Origin: Kitasatospora humi
GTDB taxonomy: Bacteria; Actinomycetota; Actinomycetes; Streptomycetales; Streptomycetaceae
Reading direction: 5' to 3'
Assembly: GCF_020907985.1 (NCBI RefSeq)
Contig: NZ_JAJJPA010000021.1
Location: forward strand, 61,075-125,074
Length of the DNA stretch: 64,000 nucleotides
This document shows, one piece after another, positions 56,720 to 64,000 of the stretch. Position 1 is the stretch's first letter. The number at the start of each line of letters is the position of its first letter. The translations under genes were made by a program, and so were the position numbers. A model generated the notes under the pieces. That model was not told the origin of the DNA. It saw only the letters and a program-made list of their open reading frames with translations, and made no database searches.

Positions 56720-59212
56720 CTACGCGGGCATCACCCCGTGGATCCGGGAGAGGGTGAACACGCGCTCGTCGTTGCGGAGATGGCACCAGGCCCGGAGGTA
56801 GGGCGGGTCGAGATCGAGGCGACTGAGGGTGCGCACGGTCTCGCTGCCGGAGGTGGCGACGTACTCGATCGTGATCGCCTGACCAGCGGTGACCGCGTGC
56901 GCCAGCTGGCGGACGTCGGTGGAGGACAGGTTGCGGGCGTACCCGGCGATGACCTCCTCGGTGTCGCTGTCGTAGGGGCGGCCGTCCCGTGGGTCAGGCT
57001 CCGGGACGTCTTGCGGGCCGGCCACCAGCCGGGCGGCGAGGGCGCTCAGGTCGACGGCCGCCCGGGCGTCGGCGGTGCGCACGTCCGCCTGCGGCGATCG
57101 GGACCTGCCGCCGGGTCGGCGCGGGGACGGGACCGGGGTCGCCGCGCGGGGACGCTCGGCCCGCTCGACACGGACGGAGCCGTCGGGCTTCTCGGCGACG
57201 GGGGCGTAGCCCGCGGAACGCAGCGCCGCGAGCGTCTTGTCCGGCGCGGTCCGGCTGATCAGGACGGTCGGGGCCAGTTGCCGCAGACCGAGCTGGGTGA
57301 GCTTGCGGTGGGCAGCGAGTTCGGCCAGCAGGGCCGGTTCCTCCCCGTGGATCACGCACGCCGCGGAGACGACGCGGACCCGGCCGTGGCTGCGCGCGGT
57401 GTCGTGGATCAAGTACGAGAGCGGTTGCGGGAGCGGTTCGACGGCGACGGCGGCCAGGTCGGCCGCAATGGCCTCGGAGGTGAGGCCCGCGTCCAGCGCG
57501 CGGCGGACGGATCCCGGGCTGAACCGCCACACGGACGCCGCACCGCTGGTCTCCCGGTTCGCGACGGAATCCAGCAGCGTGGCCAGGGCCGTCGACGGCG
57601 TCCCGGTGACCACGGCCGTGAGATCACTGCCGAACCGGGCGGTCCCGCTGGCGGCGGGCAGCAGTTGCCGGCAGGCGCCCACCAGCGCCCGGGAGTCATC
57701 GGCGAGCAGCGCGGCGCCGATCGGTGACAGGGCACCGAGGGCGAGGACGCCGAGCAGTTCCGCCTCACGGATCAGGGTGGCGAACGGTGTGGCGTCCTGG
57801 GCGAGTTCGTCGACGAGCGGACGGTGCCACACGATCAGCGGCCCCAGATCCCGCGGGTCTGCCGCGCCTTCACCCGCCGGGAGCCGGGAGGCCGCCGTGA
57901 GCAGCCCGTGCCGGGCCTGGACACAGCCGCCGCAGGGGGGTGTCCCGGCGAGGGCCGGCAGGGCCTTCCCGTCCTCGTCGCGGCTCCCACCAGGGGTCAG
58001 CGGGAGTCTCCACCAAGTCCGGAGCAGTACGGCGAGTTGGTCAGCCGGCTCCTCCTCGGCCCACGTGTCGTAGGCGGAGGTCGCCGCCACCCGGTCGCCG
58101 TCCCGGGCCAGTAGCCCGGCCTCGCCCGCCGTCTCCAACGCCAGGCGGAGCACGATCTCGTCGCACTGCGCCGCCTTGCCGATCCGGGACAGCTCGCGGG
58201 CACCGATCCCGCCGGCCTTCAGGCGAGCCGGGGGAGTGGCCGCGCACGCCCTGACGACGGACGCGGCGTGGGCGGCGAACGCCATCGCGGCTGCCGCTGC
58301 CTCCCGTTCGACATCCGGAGCGGTGACGGGCACCGATCGCGGGACGGGTGGGACGGGCGTGAACGGTGCGTGCCAGTCGGGGCCGCGCAGCGCGAGCGCC
58401 ACTTCCGCGGGCATGCGGGCCGGACCGTACAGGTGCCGTTGCCGAATCAGCAACCCCCGTGCCAGCGCCCACCGTTCGCCCGGCCCCGAGTCGGACGGCG
58501 GAGCCCCGAACAGCATGAAGCCCGATCGCTCCGGAGCCCGACTCGCCTGCCGCTCAAGGAGGTTCCGCGCAGCTGCGGGGGCCTTGGCCACCAGCGCGGT
58601 GACCCGAGCCGGATCGCTGTGATGCTCGATCAGCGCTACCAGCCGCTGCTGCTTGCTGTTGCCGGAAGGCTTGATGCCAAGGGCCGCCAGCATGCGGCCC
58701 AGCTCGTCAGAGGTGGTGCCCGCCAGGAGCTGCGCCAGCGGCGCGTCCAACCCCAGCGGCGCGTCCCATGCCTGCCGCAGGGGTGCCGCCATGCGCAGCA
58801 GCCCGTTGCCGTCCGGCCACACGAGGCCGTGGTCGGCCAGCGCCCCCAGAACGGCGTCCAAGGCGCCGGCGCGGTCCCCGTCGGCCGCGTCCAGGAGGCT
58901 TCCCAGGACGTCCCGTGCTGCGGGCCCCAGGGCGACGAGGGCCTCCGCGACCTGTAGGTACGGCAGCGCGAGCTGGGGCAGTGCGAGCGCCACCGACGCC
59001 GGACGCTGAAGGCGGTCCGCCAGTTCGCCGACGGACCGCGGCTCGGGAGCAGACGCCGTGTCCGGGCGCGCGGCCAGGAGCCGTGCCAACTCAGGTGCGT
59101 CGAGACCGCGCAGCCACGTGGCCAGGGTCGATCCGCTCTTCGCGCTGATGGGAAACACCTCGCCGGGTAGAGCCGTCCTGTCCCGGCGCCGAATGCCGGG
59201 TTGGTCAAGCAT
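56720..59212 (-). CDS. Helicase-associated domain protein (XPB-type Helicase_C_3/WYL-like)
   Basis: An 830-residue protein from the ATG at 59212 (a GTG a little later, before FPISAKSG, is equally possible). The N-terminal part has the family pattern STLATWLRGLDAPELARLL and VGELADRLQRPASVALAL; the C-terminal third has FSPGSVRRALDAGLTSEAIA, SYLIHDTARSHGRVRV and a WYL-like ending (AITIEYVATSGSETVRTLSR, PYLRAWCHLRNDERVFTLSR). No Walker A box is seen, so it is not itself a helicase. These proteins usually sit near XPB-type helicases and bind nucleic acid or regulate; no helicase is in this window. Confidence 0.82.
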   Translation of the reverse strand: MLDQPGIRRRDRTALPGEVFPISAKSGSTLATWLRGLDAPELARLLAARPDTASAPEPRSVGELADRLQRPASVALALPQLALPYLQVAEALVALGPAARDVLGSLLDAADGDRAGALDAVLGALADHGLVWPDGNGLLRMAAPLRQAWDAPLGLDAPLAQLLAGTTSDELGRMLAALGIKPSGNSKQQRLVALIEHHSDPARVTALVAKAPAAARNLLERQASRAPERSGFMLFGAPPSDSGPGERWALARGLLIRQRHLYGPARMPAEVALALRGPDWHAPFTPVPPVPRSVPVTAPDVEREAAAAAMAFAAHAASVVRACAATPPARLKAGGIGARELSRIGKAAQCDEIVLRLALETAGEAGLLARDGDRVAATSAYDTWAEEEPADQLAVLLRTWWRLPLTPGGSRDEDGKALPALAGTPPCGGCVQARHGLLTAASRLPAGEGAADPRDLGPLIVWHRPLVDELAQDATPFATLIREAELLGVLALGALSPIGAALLADDSRALVGACRQLLPAASGTARFGSDLTAVVTGTPSTALATLLDSVANRETSGAASVWRFSPGSVRRALDAGLTSEAIAADLAAVAVEPLPQPLSYLIHDTARSHGRVRVVSAACVIHGEEPALLAELAAHRKLTQLGLRQLAPTVLISRTAPDKTLAALRSAGYAPVAEKPDGSVRVERAERPRAATPVPSPRRPGGRSRSPQADVRTADARAAVDLSALAARLVAGPQDVPEPDPRDGRPYDSDTEEVIAGYARNLSSTDVRQLAHAVTAGQAITIEYVATSGSETVRTLSRLDLDPPYLRAWCHLRNDERVFTLSRIHGVMPA

Positions 59213-59350
59213 GGCGCAGCACAAGCGCGTCCCGGCCCGCGGCCCCCGCTGCGGACGGCAAGAGGTGTCAGTCCGGGGCGGGCCCCGCTGGTGCTCCGGG
59301 GTTGACCTGTTGACCATGACGTTGCCGTTCGACCGGGTTGCGAAGTCCCG

Positions 59351-59562
59351 TCAACCTGTTGGCGTGCCGATCTGGTCGCGTTCCAGGTGGGAACGCAGCT
59401 CCGAGAGGGTCTGCGCGGCGGCCGTGACGGGGGACGCCTTGAGCGCCTCCGGGATCAGCTCGGCCAACCGCTCGGCGAAGCTTCCTTCTGCCGCGTTGAC
59501 CAACTGCAGGCCGTCGTCCGTGAGGGCCAGCAGTGACGACCGGCGATCGGACGGGTTCGGCC
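59351..59562 (-). pseudogene. C-terminal remnant of a MarR-family regulator
   Basis: The minus-strand frame reads RPNPSDRRSSLLALTDDGLQ and then LVNAAEGSFAERLAELIPEA to a stop at 59351. The DRR wing and LT..G are the standard end of the MarR winged helix; the recognition helix and everything before it are missing. It stops at the same point where the hydrolase remnant starts on the other strand. Confidence 0.75.
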
Positions 59563-60138
59563 GCCATCGAAGACAGCCTGAGCGCCTACCGCGCCCTCCT
59601 CGACGGCGGCGAGGACCCTTCGACCATCGCGTTCGCCGGGGACTCCGCCGGCGGCGGCCTCACCATCACCACCTGCCTCGCCGCGCGCGACGCCGGACTC
59701 CCCATGCCCGCCGCCATCGTGGCCTTCTCCCCCGGCCTCGACGCCACCCGGACGGGCGAGAGCATGGACACCAAGGCGGGCATCGACCCGTTCTTCACCC
59801 GCGAGAGCCTGGGACACACCGGAGCCATGTACCTGGCGGGAGCCGACCCGCACCAGCCCGCGCTCAGCCCCGCCGTCCTGGCCGACCTGACGGGCTTCCC
59901 GCCGATGCTCCTCCAGGCGGGCACCAACGAAGTGCTCCTGGACGACTCCACCCGCATGGCCGCCCGCGCCCGCGCAGCCGGAGTGGACGTCATCCTCGAC
60001 ATCACCGCCGACGTACCCCACGTGTTCCAGGCCTTCGCCGGCGTTCTCGACGAGGCCGACCGAGCGCTGGACCGGGCAGCCCTCTTCCTCACGCAGCACG
60101 TCCACAGTCCCGCCACGGCGGCCACGTCAGCCCGGTGA
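59563..60138 (+). pseudogene. 5'-truncated hormone-sensitive-lipase-type alpha/beta hydrolase
   Basis: About 190 residues remain, starting at AAIEDSLSAYRALLDGGEDP. The nucleophile motif FAGDSAGGGLTITTC, acid (LLQAGTNEVLLDDS) and His (DVPHVFQAF) are all there, but the N-terminal third with the oxyanion HGGG motif is missing, so it is probably inactive. The frame stays open upstream to an ATG at 59533 by running antisense into the MarR remnant. One deletion removed both N-termini and the shared promoter. Confidence 0.75.
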
Positions 60139-60528
60139 ACCTCGCAGCCGCCTGGCCGGGCAGCAGGCTGGGCGGCTCCGGGCCGTGCACTGAAAGACGG
60201 CACCACGAGCCACTCGACTTTCGACGTCTTCGTTGATCGTCGTGCGGGTCGCTCGGGTAGGTGATGTGGCGTCACCCGGCCGCGCCGGCTGGAGAGAGGC
60301 CGGAAGCATCGGCGGTGCTCACGTCACCGGCTGCGAGGCGCCCGGCGACGCTTCCGGACCCGACCGTACCCCCTTCTCTGCCCGCCTTCTCTGCCCGCCT
60401 CCTCTGCTTGTCGTGCCGGAGTTCGTGCGGGGCCTGCTTCACTCCGTGGGGCCTGGCGGCGGCGTGCCCGCCCCGCCACCCGATGGTTCGGGCGGCCTGT
60501 GCGAGCCAGGCCGCCCCCGGCGTTGTCG
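60139..60528. other. Gap without a recognisable gene
   Basis: About 390 bases between the truncated hydrolase and the Pro-rich protein. Frames are open here on several strands but none has family-like sequence. I see no hairpin or repeat worth naming. Confidence 0.5.
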
Positions 60529-61164
60529 TCAGCTATGCCCGGGTGTGGGTGCCACCGGCGGCGCCGCGTGCGGCGTGGTCGGCGGGATGGCCGGAATGTG
60601 GCACGGGTTGGTGGGCGTGCCGCAGGTGGGGCCGGGCGGGGTCGGCGGCAGCACGATGGTGCAGTTGCAGTTGGGCTGCGGGGTGTTGCCCTCTGGCCGG
60701 TCGTCGTTGTTGCCAGGGGGGATCATTGCCGCCTGCGCGGGCGTCAGCACGCCGCCGTGCGAGCTGGTGTGCGCCGGTTGCGGGGGTGCCGTGGTGTGCC
60801 GGCTACTCGCGAGGAGGGACTGGCTCGCCACGGGCGTCGCGCGTGTGGTTTGCGCAGGGCTCGGCGGCTGGGAGGGGGTGGGCGCTGGGCCGGACTGGCT
60901 CGGGACCGCGCTCGCCGGACTGGCGGAGGGGCTCGGCGCGGTGGCGGTGGGGTTGGCCGCCGGAGCGGAGACCGTAGTCGGGGCGCCCGGGACGGCGACC
61001 GCTGACCCGGCATGCGCCGGGGTGTGGCCGGCCAGGGCCCAGCCGGTTGCGAGGACCAGCACCGTCGCCCCGCCGGTGACCGCCACGCCCAGCCGTATCC
61101 GTCGCTGTCGGGTGCCGGTGCTGTCGTCCGGCGCCTGTGGCGTAGTGGTGTCGTGCTGCGACAT
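60529..61164 (-). CDS. Membrane-anchored Pro/Thr/Ser/Ala-rich protein with a cysteine cluster
   Basis: A 211-residue protein: cytoplasmic start (MSQHDTTTPQAPDDSTGTRQ), one span (LGVAVTGGATVLVLATGWAL), a 120-residue Pro/Ala/Ser/Thr-rich linker and a C-terminal part PQPNCNCTIVLPPTPPGPTC followed by GTPTNPCHIPAIPP. The four or five cysteines outside the membrane could form disulfides or hold metal. Low complexity makes homology impossible to judge; codon use looks like a real gene. Confidence 0.6.
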   Translation of the reverse strand: MSQHDTTTPQAPDDSTGTRQRRIRLGVAVTGGATVLVLATGWALAGHTPAHAGSAVAVPGAPTTVSAPAANPTATAPSPSASPASAVPSQSGPAPTPSQPPSPAQTTRATPVASQSLLASSRHTTAPPQPAHTSSHGGVLTPAQAAMIPPGNNDDRPEGNTPQPNCNCTIVLPPTPPGPTCGTPTNPCHIPAIPPTTPHAAPPVAPTPGHS

Positions 61165-61495
61165 CCCGTCCCCTGGTGATCGTTCCTCGCCTGCGCCGCG
61201 CGGCTGCGGGCGGCGTGATCATAGTGGGCGGGCCCGTCACCACCTGCCGGCCCGGGCACCGGAGGCCGCGGGCGCCCGGTCGGGCACTACGCCCGCAGAC
61301 CGTATCCAGACCCTCAACGAACGTCCTCCACTTGTCGACCGACCCATTGCCTGGGGCGTGTCCGACAGGTCGCAGGGGCGTCCACCTGGGCCACCCCAAG
61401 GCGATGAACGTCGATGTGGTGAACCGGGCGCATGCGTGACCGCCGAGGGGATCTCGAACGACCGGTCGGGGCCGCCAACTGCCCTGGCGGGCAAA
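61165..61495. other. Gap without a recognisable gene, left of the first att-like copy
   Basis: 331 bases upstream of the Pro-rich protein on its strand, so its promoter must be here. Otherwise no gene, repeat or hairpin that I can support. Confidence 0.5.
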
Positions 61496-61662
61496 GGCGG
61501 AGGATACGAGATCCGAACCCGTGAGGGGTTGCCCCCAACACGCTTTCCAACTGTTCGTCCGGCTATCCGGGGACGGTCGCAGACGTCCTGATCTGCGACG
61601 AGGCAACACCTCGACCTGGGACTGAAGGGCGCTGAACGGGAGTGAATGCAACCAGAACTGCA
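61496..61662 (-). repeat. Att-like direct repeat, copy A, with the 3' part of a tRNA-Ser(GGA)
   Basis: Read on the minus strand, the anticodon arm (loop TTGGAAA, anticodon GGA), long variable arm (GTTGGGGGCAAC), T arm and ...ATCCTCCGCC end of a serine tRNA are present in 61496-61558, but the D arm and 5' acceptor strand are missing, and the anticodon stem has changes. A further 100 bases including TGAATGCAACCAGAACTGCA match copy B at 62611-62774. Such 3'-tRNA identities are made by integrases at att sites. Confidence 0.7.
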
Positions 61663-61747
61663 GTCGGACCGCTGCGCCACTTCGCCTGCGGGAGGAGCTG
61701 GTCACCGCGGCACGGAGCATGAGATGTACATCTGCTACATTTGTAAC

Positions 61748-62029
61748 ATGAGTGAGCCGGTGATTGAGTCCATGGCCGAAGTTCGGAGTCACCTGGCCGA
61801 TGTCCTCGATAGGGCACGGCGGGATGAGACTCCCACGATCATCACTCGGCGCGGCAAGGAAGAAGCCGTGGTGATCGACATCCGCGAGTACCGCCGTCTG
61901 AGCCGGTTGGCGGAAGCTGCTGAGGAGTCATGGCTGAACCGCCTGGCCGACGACGCGGAGGCGGAGGGCTTGGAAGGGTCGGTCTCCCTGGAGGAGATGG
62001 CTGCCTTGCTCCGCGCTCACCACGCGTGA
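61748..62029 (+). CDS. Phd/YefM-family antitoxin
   Basis: A 93-residue antitoxin from the ATG at 61748: VIESMAEVRSHLADVLDRAR, then PTIITRRGKEEAVVIDIREY and a C-terminal acidic helix region (LEGSVSLEEMAALLRAHHA) that would bind the toxin. It overlaps neither neighbour; the RelE gene starts seven bases after its stop. The AT-rich stretch before the ATG (ATGTACATCTGCTACATT) has ATGTACAT and probably forms the autoregulated promoter/operator. Confidence 0.9.
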   Translation: MSEPVIESMAEVRSHLADVLDRARRDETPTIITRRGKEEAVVIDIREYRRLSRLAEAAEESWLNRLADDAEAEGLEGSVSLEEMAALLRAHHA

Positions 62030-62035
62030 TCTCTC

Positions 62036-62314
62036 ATGGGTTACGTGACGAGGTTCACCCCGCATGCCCAGCGGGACGTGCTCAAGATCCCGCGACCAGA
62101 TGCTCTGCGCATCCTCTATCGCCTCACCGAACTCCAGGGGGCGCTGGACGATGGTGATACCGGGGCCTTCGACATCAAGGCCCTTCAAGGGCACAGTGCA
62201 CGCTGGCGTCTGCGGGTGGGCGACTACCGGGTCGTGTACACGGTCGAAGACGGCCGGCTCATCGTGTGGGTCCTGACTGTCGCCAACCGCCGGGACGTCT
62301 ACCGCAACTTGTAG
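62036..62314 (+). CDS. RelE/ParE-superfamily toxin
   Basis: A 92-residue toxin: TRFTPHAQRDVLKIPRPDAL, then FDIKALQGHSARWRLRVGDY, RVVYTVEDGRLIVWVLTVAN and RRDVYRNL. The basic and aromatic residues used by RelE on ribosome-bound mRNA (Arg in WRLRVGDYRV, Arg/Tyr at the end) are kept. Partner of the Phd-type antitoxin just upstream. The pair lies between two att-like repeats. Confidence 0.9.
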   Translation: MGYVTRFTPHAQRDVLKIPRPDALRILYRLTELQGALDDGDTGAFDIKALQGHSARWRLRVGDYRVVYTVEDGRLIVWVLTVANRRDVYRNL

Positions 62315-62572
62315 GCGTGGACAGTGTGAAGGCCGCTGGCGGAGGTCGCTGTCGGAAGGCTGTCGGATCGGACCTGCCTGTCAAAGTCCGGTTGCATGGG
62401 CGTCAGACCGGATTTCCCACTGGACTTGCAGCTCAAGTGCGTTCACGAGCAAGCAGCGGATCATGAGGTGAAGCGAGCGATCGCCAGGCATGTTGCCGAC
62501 TCGGGTCGCGAGTTCCTGGAGCAGCAGCCTGACGCAGGTGCGGACGAGACCACAAGTGAGACCAGCGACGAC

Positions 62573-62605
62573 GAAGGCCCGGGCTGCTCAGCGGTCCGGG
62601 CCTTC
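62573..62605. terminator. Hairpin beside tRNA-fragment copy B
   Basis: GAAGGCCCGG (62573-62582) pairs exactly with CCGGGCCTTC (62596-62605). It stands five bases past the tRNA 3' end on the minus strand, where a tRNA terminator would be; copy A has no such hairpin. The stretch 62315-62572 holds no gene I recognise. Confidence 0.7.
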
Positions 62606-62610
62606 GTGCA

Positions 62611-62774
62611 GGCGGAGGATACGAGTTCGAACCCGCGAGGGGTTGCCCCCAACACGCTTTCCAAACGTTCGTCCGGCTGTCCGGGAACGGTCGGAGGCGT
62701 CCTGACCTGCCGGGGAGCGGCTCGGCGGCTGTGCCCGAACGGTGCTGGACGGAGATGAATGCAACCAGAACTGC
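62611..62774 (-). repeat. Att-like direct repeat, copy B, with the 3' part of a tRNA-Ser(GGA)
   Basis: Same structure as copy A (61496-61662): GGCGGAGGATACGAG, GAGGGGTTGCCCCCAACACG, CTTTCCAA, then GTTCGTCCGGCT and about 100 bases of imperfect match ending in TGAATGCAACCAGAACTGCA. The T arm is better preserved here (GTTCGAAC). No complete tRNA gene: the D arm and 5' strand are lacking. Confidence 0.7.
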
Positions 62775-63170
62775 AACCAGACGTTGGCCGCCCCGTCGCC
62801 GACACGCCGGCTTTGGTCGGCACGGCTGCCGGTGATCAGCTCTCACCAACCCGGCCTCCTGGACGCGGCGAGTGGATGGGCCCTAGGCGTGGCGCAGGGT
62901 CGACCGACTGCGCCAGCCCGAGCGCGCACTGGTTGTTGGGCCATCTGCTCCGAACGTGGCGCTGCCCTGTGGTCCCCCCACAGGGCAGCCGTCCCGCACC
63001 GAGTGGACAGCCGCGCAGAGCTCACTGCAGGCTCTTCCGGGTGCCGATGGTCTCCGGAGCCGTGCGGCGGACGGTCTCTTCCGGGGCTGAGCACTGCCGA
63101 TACCAGGACGGACGTTGCGATGCCGACATGGTCTTGGCCGGTGGCGCGGGTCGCGTGATGGGCTGGCGGC
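62775..63170. other. Gap with one perfect hairpin and no gene
   Basis: About 396 bases before the SDR gene. GCTGCCCTGTGG (62961-62972) pairs exactly with CCACAGGGCAGC (62978-62989), a terminator-like hairpin that no nearby gene accounts for; it may belong to a lost gene. No coding frame here has family-like sequence. Confidence 0.55.
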
Positions 63171-63935
63171 ATGATCGAGACTGCGAGCCCGACCGGTGCG
63201 GTGGCACTGGTGACCGGGGCGAACAAAGGCATCGGCTTCCAGACCGCCCTCCAACTGGCCGAGCGCGGGCTGACCGTGGTGGTGGGCGCCCGCGCCCCCG
63301 AGCGCGGAAAGGCTGCCGCCGACGAGATCCGGGCCACCGGGGCCGACGCCCACCCGGTCACGCTGGACGTCACCGACCCGGCGATCGTGCGGCAGGCGGC
63401 CCGGTGGATCGACGAACGGTTCGGGCGGCTGGATGTGCTGGTCAACAACGCCGGCACGGCCGAGGACCCGGGGCACCGGCCCAGCGCCGCCGACCTCGAC
63501 CTGGTCCGCGGGATCTTCGAGACCAACGTCTTCGGCGTGCTGACCGTCACCAACGCGCTGCTCCCGCTGCTTCGCCGCTCGGTCGCCCCACGCATCGTCA
63601 ACGTCTCCAGTGGCATGGGCTCGCTAACCACGCAGAGCTCCCCCGAGAGCTACCTGGCCCAGGCGCCCGCAACCGCTGCCTACCCGGCCTCCAAGTCCGC
63701 GCTCAACGCCTTGACCGTGCAGTACGCCAAGGAGCTGGGCCAACACGGCTTCCTCGTCAACGCCGTGACGCCCGGCCCGTGTGACACCGACCTGACCAAG
63801 GAGTTGCAGAGCGCCGGGTTCGCAATGACCCGGACGGCTGCCCAGGGTGCGGCCGTCATCGTGCGGCTGGCCACCCTGGGCCCGGACGGCCCGACCGGCG
63901 GCTTCTTCGGCGAGGATGGCCCGCTGCCCTGGTAG
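63171..63935 (+). CDS. Short-chain dehydrogenase/reductase (classical SDR)
   Basis: A 254-residue enzyme with all SDR marks: VALVTGANKGIGFQTALQLA (TGxxxGIG), LDVTDPA, VLVNNAGTAEDP, catalytic Ser in IVNVSSGMGSLTT, YxxxK in AAYPASKSALNALTV and VNAVTPGPCDTDLTKE. The ARAPERG stretch after beta-2 suggests NADPH. It resembles the actinobacterial carbonyl-reductase-like group. Stands alone; substrate unknown. Confidence 0.93.
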   Translation: MIETASPTGAVALVTGANKGIGFQTALQLAERGLTVVVGARAPERGKAAADEIRATGADAHPVTLDVTDPAIVRQAARWIDERFGRLDVLVNNAGTAEDPGHRPSAADLDLVRGIFETNVFGVLTVTNALLPLLRRSVAPRIVNVSSGMGSLTTQSSPESYLAQAPATAAYPASKSALNALTVQYAKELGQHGFLVNAVTPGPCDTDLTKELQSAGFAMTRTAAQGAAVIVRLATLGPDGPTGGFFGEDGPLPW

Positions 63936-64000
63936 TGGCAGGGATGGTGGCCCTGCCCGAGCCGTGACGGCCGGTCAGCGCGACGGGTTATCGTGCCCGG

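Noticed and set aside
61496..61558. Functional tRNA-Ser(GGA)
   Set aside because: The D arm and 5' acceptor strand are absent and the anticodon stem is mismatched; same for 62611-62672.

Overview
The window is high-GC DNA with dense, overlapping reading frames, GTG starts and typical streptomycete gene neighbourhoods: SigB/F/G-type sigma factors, tadA with its associated protein and a Ser tRNA, upp, a LytR_C protein, an FtsX/ABC pair with a NarL-type two-component system, and many TetR/MarR/MocR/WYL/AraC regulators. I read it as a Streptomyces or Kitasatospora chromosome segment. I see no PKS, NRPS, CRISPR or phage structural genes, and no intact insertion sequence.

Layout. 1-2284: two paralogous stress sigma factors, a Dabb protein and a tiny membrane protein, all on the minus strand. 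2703-17028: an unassigned biosynthetic locus. Its left arm (minus: Gfo/Idh2, TIM-barrel isomerase, M20 hydrolase, Ldh-type dehydrogenase, Gfo/Idh1, small unknown) and right arm (plus: two DegT/StrS aminotransferases, secreted allene-oxide-cyclase-barrel protein, methyltransferase, UbiA prenyltransferase, adenylate-forming ligase, FAD oxidoreductase) diverge from a shared promoter region at 8683-8980. 17042-21607: housekeeping (gamma-glutamylcyclotransferase-like, tRNA-Ser, tadA, upp, LytR_C, VapB-like). 21861-33799: GH92 alpha-mannosidase with a lectin tail, HhH-GPD protein, amino acid permease, FMN reductase/TetR pair, SRPBCC protein, FAD monooxygenase, EamA transporter, and two decayed genes. 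34016-39469: FtsX/ATPase pair divergent from a histidine kinase and response regulator. 39890-46050: regulator/enzyme pairs (EamA/MarR, MocR/AhpD-like, WYL/DinB).

46496-51928 is the most unusual stretch: a tightly coupled operon of a TrpF-fold protein with altered active-site residues, a second uracil-phosphoribosyltransferase-like enzyme, an EamA transporter, a pseudouridine-5'-phosphate glycosidase (PsuG), an Old Yellow Enzyme homologue and an extra PRPP synthetase, closed by a very strong terminator. The gene set suggests synthesis and export of a ribosylated, possibly C-nucleoside-like, small molecule; this is inference.

51949-63935 is accessory and decaying. Two divergent regulator/hydrolase pairs have lost both 5' halves at single junctions (about 52234 and 59563), one hydrolase carries a C-terminal frameshift, and two copies of a 3'-tRNA-Ser fragment with about 165 bp of shared sequence bracket a Phd/RelE toxin-antitoxin module, like the residue of an excised or shrunken integrative element. 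Short in-frame tandem repeats recur at gene ends throughout the window.
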